Shown: in pieces, positions 18,029 to 25,587 of the stretch
Layout: each line of letters starts with the position of its first letter
How positions within the stretch are numbered: the stretch's first letter is position 1
Assembly (NCBI RefSeq): GCF_009928525.1
Contig: NZ_JAABOK010000004.1
Location: 530,019-594,018 of the forward strand
Direction of reading: 5' to 3'
From: Chitinophaga solisilvae
Lineage (GTDB): Bacteria > Bacteroidota > Bacteroidia > Chitinophagales > Chitinophagaceae
DNA length: 64,000 nt
Program-made: the position numbers and the translations under genes
The notes under the pieces: generated by a model
Seen by the model: the letters and a program-made list of their open reading frames with translations, nothing else
Database searches by the model: none
Told to the model about the DNA's origin: nothing

Positions 18029-18196
18029 TTAACCCCGTCTGCTGCCCCTTGATATCAGCCAGATAATCAGCGCCAGTACCACCGCCACCGCAATGATGCC
18101 CGTCCATACTCCCGCCTTGAAAATACCCCCGATCACCTCGCAGCTGCTCAGCATCAGTACCAGCATTCCTAATGTAAAAAATGTGAGTGGTTTCAT
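18029..18196 (-). CDS. Small membrane lipoprotein, 55 residues
   Basis: A 55-codon gene. Residues 1-19 are a lipoprotein signal (MKPLTFFTLGMLVLMLSSC) with the lipobox LSSC. 'EVIGGIFKAGVWTGII' follows, then a transmembrane helix (AVAVVLALIIWLI) and a basic tail (RGSRRG). Tiny proteins with a CEVIGGIFKAG-like core recur in Bacteroidota genomes and are often given unreliable names; the function is not known. It stands alone between the tRNA and the sigma-factor gene. Confidence 0.8.
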   Translation of the reverse strand: MKPLTFFTLGMLVLMLSSCEVIGGIFKAGVWTGIIAVAVVLALIIWLISRGSRRG

Positions 18197-18310
18197 ATTT
18201 TATCAGTTTAACAGGTTATCAGATAAAATCAGCAACACATATCCCGTACCAAAAAAAATTTGCAATTGTCAGAATAAATGAGCAGCTTTATCTGATTCAA
18301 CCAGAATTGT

Positions 18311-18922
18311 ATGAATACAGGGAAAGCGGTACGCCCCGGCATGAACGTAGTGCCGTCCCCATCCTCCCTATGGGAACGTTTCCTGGAAGGTGACCGGCAC
18401 GCATTTGCAGAAATTTATGATTCACATATTGACCACCTCTTTCATTATGGCATGCATTTCTGCCAGGATAAGGAAAGAGTGAGGGATTGTATTCAGGACC
18501 TGTTCCAGGATCTGTGGCTGTCCCGCGAACACCTGACCACCAGTATCCGGCATATCCGCTATTACCTCATCAGCAGCCTTCGCCGCCGCCTGCTACGCTC
18601 CCTGCAGAAAGACCGCCGCTGGCAACACCGCGAGTCATGGGAAGCCTTTGAATTCGAATTCACCTATCCGCAGGAAAATAAAATCATCCTGGAAGAAACA
18701 GCTGCGGAACAGCAACGCCTCCTGCAACAGGCCCTGGCCGGGCTTACCCGCCGTCAGCGCGAAGCCATCTACCTGCGCTTTTACCAGAGCCTCAGCTATG
18801 AAGAAGTAGCAGGTATCATGTCTATGCAGGTGGATTCCGTATATAATACCGTCTCCAAAGCCATCAGCATCCTTAAAAAGAATATCAGCCTGCCTTTGTT
18901 ACTACTCTTGCTGGGGAAATAA
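18311..18922 (+). CDS. ECF-type RNA polymerase sigma-70 factor
   Basis: A 203-residue ECF sigma factor. Region 2 is seen in 'FLEGDRHAFAEIYDSHIDHLF' pieces and 'RDCIQDLFQDLW'. Region 4 is the helix-turn-helix 'LTRRQREAIYLRFYQSLSYEEVAGIM' compressed motif followed by 'SVYNTVSKAISILKK'. An alternative ATG at residue 11 (MNVVPSPSS) would start closer to region 2. It heads a sigma, FecR, SusC, SusD locus, so it should turn on that locus when the SusC receptor signals through FecR. Such SusC proteins carry an STN domain, and the one here does. The hydrophobic end (LPLLLLLLGK) is common in this group. Confidence 0.95.
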   Translation: MNTGKAVRPGMNVVPSPSSLWERFLEGDRHAFAEIYDSHIDHLFHYGMHFCQDKERVRDCIQDLFQDLWLSREHLTTSIRHIRYYLISSLRRRLLRSLQKDRRWQHRESWEAFEFEFTYPQENKIILEETAAEQQRLLQQALAGLTRRQREAIYLRFYQSLSYEEVAGIMSMQVDSVYNTVSKAISILKKNISLPLLLLLLGK

Positions 18923-18987
18923 AAAAAAGTATTGAAAAACTGATGAGATTTAACCCGTCACCTGCTCTCTTATAAAAAGCACATCAC

Positions 18988-20022
18988 TTGGCCCGTATCA
19001 GTTACTTATCATACACCGCCCGTGAATTCGCACTGGACGAGGATTTTCAGCAATGGGTATTGCAGCCTGATGTGCGTAACGTATTCTGGGAGCGATGGCT
19101 CCAGCAGCATCCGGAGAAGGAAGCGGTGATACGCGAGGCGCGGCAGCTGGTGCAGGGCATTGGCTTTCGTTCCTACTCCCTTACGGCCGGTGAAAAAGAA
19201 CAGCTGTGGGAAGCAGTGTGGAACGGCCTGGAGGAAGATACCGTACAGCCGCAAACCACTGTCCGCAAAACCTGGTGGCGCCGCAGCTGGAAGTACGCGG
19301 CAGCACTGCTGATCGGCGCCTGCCTCTCAGGAGGGTTCTGGTTCTGGAAAGGCGGTAACAAACCGGTGCTCCTCAGTACCTATACCAGACTCGGAGAAGT
19401 GAAAACTTTCCTGCTGCCGGATAGCTCGGCGGTAACGCTCAATGCGGACTCAAAACTGCTCTATGCAGAGCAGCAGGGCCGCCACCGCGAAGTGTGGCTC
19501 GACGGCGAGGCTTTCTTCCATGTAAAACATACCCGCAACGACGCAAAATTTGTCGTCCACACCTACGATAAAATAGATGTGGAAGTACTGGGAACACAGT
19601 TTAATGTCAACAGTTCGGGGAAAGAAATTGTGGTGGTACTGCAACAAGGCAGTATAAAACTGGATATCGGCGATAAGGGCAGCAACCACCCGACAGAAAT
19701 GTACCTGCATCCGGGAGAGATGCTGCGGTATAACAAACAAGACGGAGACTTCTCCAAAAGCAGCGCCAATGCCGGAAAATTCACTTCGTGGCATACCGGC
19801 CGCCTGATGATGGAAGATTATACCCTCGCAGATGCCGCAGCATTTATGCAGCAGGTATTCGGAAAAACGGTCATTGTCAAAGATACACAGCTATTGAAAT
19901 ATAAAGTATCCGGCTCCATGCCGCTGATATATAACGCTGACACCATGCTGGTGCAGCTGCAGAAAGTTTTCCGTATGCAATTCAACCAAAAAGGAGACGA
20001 AGTCTGGATTCAAAAAAAGTAA
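18988..20022 (+). CDS. FecR-family anti-sigma factor
   Basis: A 344-residue inner-membrane anti-sigma factor. The N-terminal cytoplasmic part (to about residue 98) binds the sigma factor. A transmembrane helix lies near 103-121 (KYAAALLIGACLSGGFWFW). The periplasmic FecR domain follows, with 'LPDSSAVTLNADSKLLY', 'WLDGEAFFHVKHT' and 'VEVLGTQFNVNS', and a C-terminal DUF4974-like part. The best start is TTG at 18988, since no in-frame ATG lies nearby upstream and the sequence from this codon already fits the family N-terminus. It lies 65 bases after the sigma gene. Confidence 0.94.
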   Translation: MARISYLSYTAREFALDEDFQQWVLQPDVRNVFWERWLQQHPEKEAVIREARQLVQGIGFRSYSLTAGEKEQLWEAVWNGLEEDTVQPQTTVRKTWWRRSWKYAAALLIGACLSGGFWFWKGGNKPVLLSTYTRLGEVKTFLLPDSSAVTLNADSKLLYAEQQGRHREVWLDGEAFFHVKHTRNDAKFVVHTYDKIDVEVLGTQFNVNSSGKEIVVVLQQGSIKLDIGDKGSNHPTEMYLHPGEMLRYNKQDGDFSKSSANAGKFTSWHTGRLMMEDYTLADAAAFMQQVFGKTVIVKDTQLLKYKVSGSMPLIYNADTMLVQLQKVFRMQFNQKGDEVWIQKK

Positions 20023-20094
20023 TACGGAGTTAAAAGGCAGGCCACCTTTAACCATAAATCGCTTCATTATTAATCATCGTTAAAACCCGTTCAC

Positions 20095-23000
20095 ATGAAA
20101 AGAGGTTTACGTGTGGTGCTAATGCCGTCATTAGCCCTGTATTTCCTATCCCAATCTGTATGCGCGCAGGACCTTGCCGCGGGCAGCCCGAGAAAAGCGC
20201 CCCCCGGTAATGAAAACACAGCAGACCTGCAACCTGATGAATCATCCCTGAAAACTGTGCTGCACCTGATCGAAGAAAAGTTCAGGGTGTCTATTGCCTA
20301 TAAAAGCAACCTGGTAAAAAGCAGAAGGGTAGTGCTATCCGTCGCTGCCTGCCAGTCGCCGGAAGAAGCGCTGCTCAAGGCGCTTGCTCCCTTCCCGCTC
20401 CGGTATGAAAAACTGCGGGACCGGTTTTATATGGTCTCTGAAAAGCCGGAACCTGCCCCCGTCCCGCACGACGCCTCCGTGCACCAGCAACGCCCGGTAA
20501 AAGGTATTGTCCGCGATGAAAAGGGAACACCTGTCGCCGGCGTTACCGTGAAAGTGCCGGGTACCAGCATCGGCACCGTCACCGGTCCCGATGGCAGCTA
20601 TACCATCAACGTGCCCAGCGGCGGCAACGATCAGCTGGAAATCACCTTCATCGGTTTTGAAACACAGCGTTTAGCCGTTGGCGATAGATCGCTGATCAAC
20701 ATCACCCTGAAAGAAGGCGCCAGCGCCCTCAACGAAATCGTAGTAACCGGCTATACCACCCAGCGTAAAAAAGATCTCACCGGTTCTGTAGCTGTAGTGA
20801 ATATCGATAACCTCATCAAACAACCTTCTGCTCAGGTAACGGAACAGCTGCAGGGACAGGCTTCCGGAGTATCTGTCATCGGCTCCGGACAACCCGGCTC
20901 CTCACCACAGATCAGGATACGCGGCGTGAATACCTTCGGTACCAACTCGCCCCTGTATGTGGTGGACGGCGTACCTACTACAGATATCTCCGACCTCAAT
21001 CCGAATGATGTGGCTACCCTCCAGGTACTGAAAGATGCCGGCGCCGCCTCTATCTATGGCGCACGCGCTTCCAACGGTGTTATCATCATCACTACCCGCC
21101 GCGGTAAAGGAAAGGTTTCCGTTACGTACGACGGCTACTACGGCCGCCAGTATCCTAAAAAAGGAAATGTATGGAATACCCTCAACCCCACGGAACAGGC
21201 GCAGCTGCGCTGGCTGGCATATAAAAACTCCGGCAGGGACCCCGGTACAGATCAATACGGTCACGGCCCGGATCCCGTAATACCGGATTATATCACGCCC
21301 TCCGGCGGCAAGGATGGCGACCCGGATACGGACCCCTCCAAATATTATGTAAACCCCAACTTTACAGATCAGGATGACTACAACAGCTTCCACCGTATCG
21401 TAAGAGCCAACAAGGCAGGTACCGACTGGTACCACGAAATATTCCGTCCTGCACCCATTACCAGCCACAACGTGGCAGTAAGCGGCGGCGGCGACAAAGG
21501 AAACTATCTCTTTTCCCTCAATTATTTTAATCAGCAGGGAACCTTAATGAATACCTACCTCAAAAGATATACGATCCGCTCCAACACGCAGTACAATGTT
21601 ACGGATCATATCAGGGTAGGAGAGAACCTGGCCTTCTCCATGACTGACAACCCCGCCGTTGAAATCAATACCTCTGATGCCGCTATCGGACACGCTTTAC
21701 GCGAGCAAAGCATTATCCCTGTATACGACATCAAAGGAAATTTTGCAGGCTCCTGGGGCGACGCACTCGGCGACGCGCAGAACCCGGTAGCCATGCAATA
21801 CCGCACCCGCAACAACAAAGGACTCAACACCCGCCTGTTTGGTAACATCTACGGTGAGGCAGACTTCCTCAACAACTTTACTTTCCGCACCAGCTTCGGC
21901 GGTGAAATATATTCTTCCTGGTCACACTCTTTTACCTACCCGCAGTATGAAAATAAAGAGAATGCCACGCAGAACTCCTACTCTGAAAGCGCTACCAACG
22001 GACATAACTGGACCTGGACCAACACCCTGACCTTTCATAAACAGTTTAACAAGTCACACGACCTGAAAATACTGGCCGGTACGGAAGCATTCGACAGCCG
22101 CAACCGCAATGTTGGCGGTACCACCAAAGACTACTTTACCTTCGATCCCAATTTCCCGGATCTCTCAACAGGAACAGGTACGCAGACCAACTACAGCAAC
22201 CGCTCCTGGGAAAGCCTGTATTCCCTGCTGGGCCGCGTAGATTATGCATTTAAAGATAAATACCTGATCAGCGCCACCATCCGCCGCGACGGATCTTCCA
22301 AATTCATCAACAATAAATTTGGCTGGTTCCCCGCTGTAACCGCCGGCTGGCGCCTCTCGCAGGAAGAATTCATGAAATCTGTTTCCTGGATATCTGACCT
22401 GAAAATCCGCGGTGGCTGGGGTGTAATGGGCAACCAGATGAACCTGAGCGTGAACAACGGCTACTTCCTCTATGGCGGCAGCCGCAGCTCCACCTATTAC
22501 GACCTCGCCGGTACCAATAACAGCATCATCGCCGGTTTTGCCGGTGTGCAGATCGGTAACCCCGATGCGAAATGGGAACGTGATATCAACGCCAACTTCG
22601 GTCTGGATGCAACACTGTTCAACGGACAACTGGACTTTTCCGTGGACTACTACCGCAAAGATATCAAAGACCTCCTCTACAACCCTGAACTGCCGGGCCT
22701 CGCAGGCACCGCCAGCCAGCCGTTCATCAACATCGCGCAGATGAAAAACCACGGATTCGATTTCTCCGTTGGCTGGCACAAGGATATCACCCGCGACCTG
22801 AAACTGAATGTAACCGGTACGTTCACCACCTATAAAAATGAAATCCTGAAGATTGCCGACGGAGTGGATTATTTCGATGGCGACAGCCGCCGCTTTGATG
22901 GCAGCAACATCATTCGCAATGCGGTAGGACAGCCGGTTTCTTCTTTCTTCGGATATAAAATTATCGGATTCTGGAACAGCGATAAAGAAGTACAGGATGC

Positions 23001-23646
23001 TGATGAAAGCGCCCGGAAAATTACCAATAACAGAGATGCATTTTATCAGGATGGCGCCGGCAAAGGACGCTTCCGCTACCAGGATACCAACGGGGATGGC
23101 CTCATTACGCCGGAAGACCGTACCTTCCTCGGTAACCCGAACCCGGATTTCTCCTACGGCTTCAACATCGGCCTGACCTACAAGGGATTTGATTTCAGCA
23201 TCTTCCTGTTCGGTACTCACGGTAATGAAATCTGGAATAACGTACGCTGGTGGCGCGATTTCTACCCGTCTTTCGATGGCGCGAAAAGCAAAACTGCCCT
23301 GTATAATTCCTGGACAGAAAACAACCACAACGCCAAAGCGCCTATCCAGGAAGTGGATGGCTCAGCCAGCACACAGAGCGTACCCAATTCCTACATGGTG
23401 GAAAATGGTTCCTACCTGCGCGCTAAAAATATGCAGATCGGATATACACTCCCCGCAAAAGCGTTGGCGCGTTACCGTGTGCAGAAACTGCGTATCTACC
23501 TGCAGGCTGCCAACCTCTTTACCATCACAAAATACTCCGGTATAGATCCTGAAATCGGCGGCTCCGATATTACAGACTTTGGCGTGGATGAAGGCGCATA
23601 CCCCAATCAACGCCAGTTCCTGATCGGTGTTAACCTGGGTTTTTAA
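20095..23646 (+). CDS. SusC/RagA TonB-linked outer membrane protein with STN signalling domain
   Basis: A 1183-residue outer-membrane transporter. It has a signal peptide (ends near SVCAQ, residue 25), then an STN domain (about 45-120) that contacts the FecR protein. A carboxypeptidase-like beta domain follows ('GIVRDEKGTPVAGVTVKVPG'), then the plug with the Ton region 'ALNEIVVTGYTTQRKKDLTG' and 'YVVDGVPTTDISDLNPND', and a 22-strand barrel ending 'FLIGVNLGF'. With its SusD partner 12 bases downstream it should import an oligosaccharide. The neighbouring GH2 enzyme suggests glucosamine-containing chains. The STN domain and upstream sigma/FecR genes imply ligand-dependent control. Confidence 0.97.
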   Translation: MKRGLRVVLMPSLALYFLSQSVCAQDLAAGSPRKAPPGNENTADLQPDESSLKTVLHLIEEKFRVSIAYKSNLVKSRRVVLSVAACQSPEEALLKALAPFPLRYEKLRDRFYMVSEKPEPAPVPHDASVHQQRPVKGIVRDEKGTPVAGVTVKVPGTSIGTVTGPDGSYTINVPSGGNDQLEITFIGFETQRLAVGDRSLINITLKEGASALNEIVVTGYTTQRKKDLTGSVAVVNIDNLIKQPSAQVTEQLQGQASGVSVIGSGQPGSSPQIRIRGVNTFGTNSPLYVVDGVPTTDISDLNPNDVATLQVLKDAGAASIYGARASNGVIIITTRRGKGKVSVTYDGYYGRQYPKKGNVWNTLNPTEQAQLRWLAYKNSGRDPGTDQYGHGPDPVIPDYITPSGGKDGDPDTDPSKYYVNPNFTDQDDYNSFHRIVRANKAGTDWYHEIFRPAPITSHNVAVSGGGDKGNYLFSLNYFNQQGTLMNTYLKRYTIRSNTQYNVTDHIRVGENLAFSMTDNPAVEINTSDAAIGHALREQSIIPVYDIKGNFAGSWGDALGDAQNPVAMQYRTRNNKGLNTRLFGNIYGEADFLNNFTFRTSFGGEIYSSWSHSFTYPQYENKENATQNSYSESATNGHNWTWTNTLTFHKQFNKSHDLKILAGTEAFDSRNRNVGGTTKDYFTFDPNFPDLSTGTGTQTNYSNRSWESLYSLLGRVDYAFKDKYLISATIRRDGSSKFINNKFGWFPAVTAGWRLSQEEFMKSVSWISDLKIRGGWGVMGNQMNLSVNNGYFLYGGSRSSTYYDLAGTNNSIIAGFAGVQIGNPDAKWERDINANFGLDATLFNGQLDFSVDYYRKDIKDLLYNPELPGLAGTASQPFINIAQMKNHGFDFSVGWHKDITRDLKLNVTGTFTTYKNEILKIADGVDYFDGDSRRFDGSNIIRNAVGQPVSSFFGYKIIGFWNSDKEVQDADESARKITNNRDAFYQDGAGKGRFRYQDTNGDGLITPEDRTFLGNPNPDFSYGFNIGLTYKGFDFSIFLFGTHGNEIWNNVRWWRDFYPSFDGAKSKTALYNSWTENNHNAKAPIQEVDGSASTQSVPNSYMVENGSYLRAKNMQIGYTLPAKALARYRVQKLRIYLQAANLFTITKYSGIDPEIGGSDITDFGVDEGAYPNQRQFLIGVNLGF

Positions 23647-23658
23647 ACTTAAAAATGT

Positions 23659-25467
23659 ATGACTATGAAATCGATTTCTCATATAGTGCTGGGCGCTGCC
23701 ATCCTGACTATCGCAGCGGCAGGATGCAGTAAAGGTTTCCTCGAACGCGCACCGCAATCTTCCCTGCAGGAAGAGGCGCTGACCAATAAAAAAGGAGTGA
23801 ACACCCTGCTGATAGGCGCTTACGGCGCACTGGACGGCCAGGACTTTAACGACGGTAACATGACGGATCTGGCAGGCGGCAGCGGCTATGGCGTGTCTCC
23901 GGACAACTGGATCTACGGCAGCGTGGCCGGCGGCGATGCGCACAAAGGCAGCGATCCCGGCGACGTCGCAGCGGCACTGCAGATCGTCACCTTCCAGGCC
24001 AACGCATCCAACAGCTTCTTCAACGATAAATGGCGCGTGAACTTCGAAGGTATCCGCCGCTGTAACTTCACCCTGCATGTGCTGGCCAACGTACAGGACA
24101 TGACGCCGGATGAAAGGAAACAGGTGGCCGGCGAAGCCCGCTTCCTGCGCGCACACTACTACAGCGACCTGAAAAAGATGTTCGACAAGGTGCCCTGGGC
24201 AGATGAAAATGCAGCAGATTATAAAAACCTGCATGTAGATGATTTTAAAATACCGAACGACAAAGACGTATGGCCGATGATCGAAGCGGATTTTAAATTC
24301 GCAATGGATAACCTGTCCGAGGCAAAAGGCGAAATAGGCCGGGCCAACAAATGGGCAGCAGCAGCTTATCTCGCTAAAACATATCTGTATCAGAAAAAAT
24401 ATGCGGAAGCGGCGCCCATCCTGGAAAATGTTATCAATAACGGCGTTACCGGCAAAGGGCTTCATTTCGATCTCATGGAAAATTTCCATGATAATTTCGA
24501 TGCCTTTACAGAGAATAACAAGGAAGCGGTATTTTCCATACAATACAGCGCCAACGACGGTTCCGGCGGTACCGGAAATGCCAACCAGGGCCAGATGCTG
24601 AACTATCCCTACAACGGGCCTTTCAGCTGCTGCGGCTTCTATCAGCCATCCCAGGACCTCGTGAATTCATTCCGTACCAGCGCTACCGGATTACCATACC
24701 TTGACGATTATAACGACCATGGCGTTGTCAGCGACCTCGGCAAAAGTTCAGATCAGCCATTTACGCCGGATGAGGGATTCCTGGATCCGCGGCTCGACTG
24801 GACCGTAGGCCGCCGCGGTATTCCTTTCCTGGATTGGGGCCTGCATCCGGGTAGAGACTGGATCCGTAACCAGAACTCCGCCGGCCCTTACTCTGCCCTG
24901 AAAAATGTATACATGCAGGTGAACCAGGATAAATATTACGATGGTAACGGCTGGGCCCCTGGTAATGCTATCAACTATGTACTGATCCGTTTTGCAGACG
25001 TATTGCTGATGGCGGCAGAATGCCAGGCCAACCTGGGCAACTACGCCAAAGCAGGCGAATATATCAACCGGGTACGTACCCGCGCAGGCAACCCTGCCGG
25101 CTTTGTAAAAACATATATAGATCCGGAAGATCCCATGGGCGGCACTACCGGCACACCCGCTGCCAATTACCGCGTCAGCCCCTATCCGCTCAGTATGTTC
25201 ACCGGAAAGGATTTCACCATGAAGGCAATACGGTTTGAACGTAAGCTGGAACTGGCCATGGAAGGACACCGCTTTTTCGACCTGGTACGCTGGGGCATTG
25301 CACAGACAGAACTGAACAAGTATTTCAGATTTGAAGTGCAGATTGCTTCCGATATCACCGGCGGCAACTTCGCCCCCCGCAATAACTATTACCCGATACC
25401 GCAACGCCAGATCGATCTGAGCGTGAAGAACGGAAAGTCTGTATTGACACAGAATACAGGCTACTAA
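23659..25467 (+). CDS. SusD/RagB-family lipoprotein
   Basis: A 602-residue surface lipoprotein, partner of the SusC just upstream. The signal peptide ends in the lipobox AAGC with Cys23. A second ATG at 23665 (MKS) is an equally good start. SusD hallmarks are 'EARFLRAHYYSDLKKMF', 'IRFADVLLMAAECQANLG' and 'IRFERKLELAMEGHRFFDLVRW', with the C-terminal 'YYPIPQRQIDLS'. It is longer than the usual 500-550 residues because of an insert in the ligand-binding half. A strong hairpin separates it from the GH2 gene. Confidence 0.97.
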   Translation: MTMKSISHIVLGAAILTIAAAGCSKGFLERAPQSSLQEEALTNKKGVNTLLIGAYGALDGQDFNDGNMTDLAGGSGYGVSPDNWIYGSVAGGDAHKGSDPGDVAAALQIVTFQANASNSFFNDKWRVNFEGIRRCNFTLHVLANVQDMTPDERKQVAGEARFLRAHYYSDLKKMFDKVPWADENAADYKNLHVDDFKIPNDKDVWPMIEADFKFAMDNLSEAKGEIGRANKWAAAAYLAKTYLYQKKYAEAAPILENVINNGVTGKGLHFDLMENFHDNFDAFTENNKEAVFSIQYSANDGSGGTGNANQGQMLNYPYNGPFSCCGFYQPSQDLVNSFRTSATGLPYLDDYNDHGVVSDLGKSSDQPFTPDEGFLDPRLDWTVGRRGIPFLDWGLHPGRDWIRNQNSAGPYSALKNVYMQVNQDKYYDGNGWAPGNAINYVLIRFADVLLMAAECQANLGNYAKAGEYINRVRTRAGNPAGFVKTYIDPEDPMGGTTGTPAANYRVSPYPLSMFTGKDFTMKAIRFERKLELAMEGHRFFDLVRWGIAQTELNKYFRFEVQIASDITGGNFAPRNNYYPIPQRQIDLSVKNGKSVLTQNTGY

Positions 25468-25474
25468 TATATTA

Positions 25475-25560
25475 CGCCGGAAAGCGCAGGGCAGTTTTGT
25501 AGCAGAGGATGAATGCATTACAAAACTTTGCCGCGAACTGCTTTGCGCTTTTTCACGGCG
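25475..25560 (+). terminator. Structured hairpin (attenuator or partial terminator) between susD and GH2
   Basis: A two-tier stem. Outer pairing joins CGCCGG and AAAGCGCA (25475-25488) to TGCGCTTT (25544-25551) and CGGCG (25556-25560). Inner pairing joins GGCAGTTTTGTA (25489-25501 region) to TACAAAACT plus GCC (25519-25532). TTTTT follows the right arm. It would terminate or process part of the transcript, lowering GH2 and transporter expression relative to susC/susD. Confidence 0.6.
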
Positions 25561-25587
25561 GCTTTCACCCGTATTTAAATCATTCAC

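Noticed and set aside
22165..24543. Two antisense frames of 387 and 393 codons opposite susC and susD
   Set aside because: Shadows of high-GC coding sequence; no motif, and they cross the end of one real gene and the start of another.
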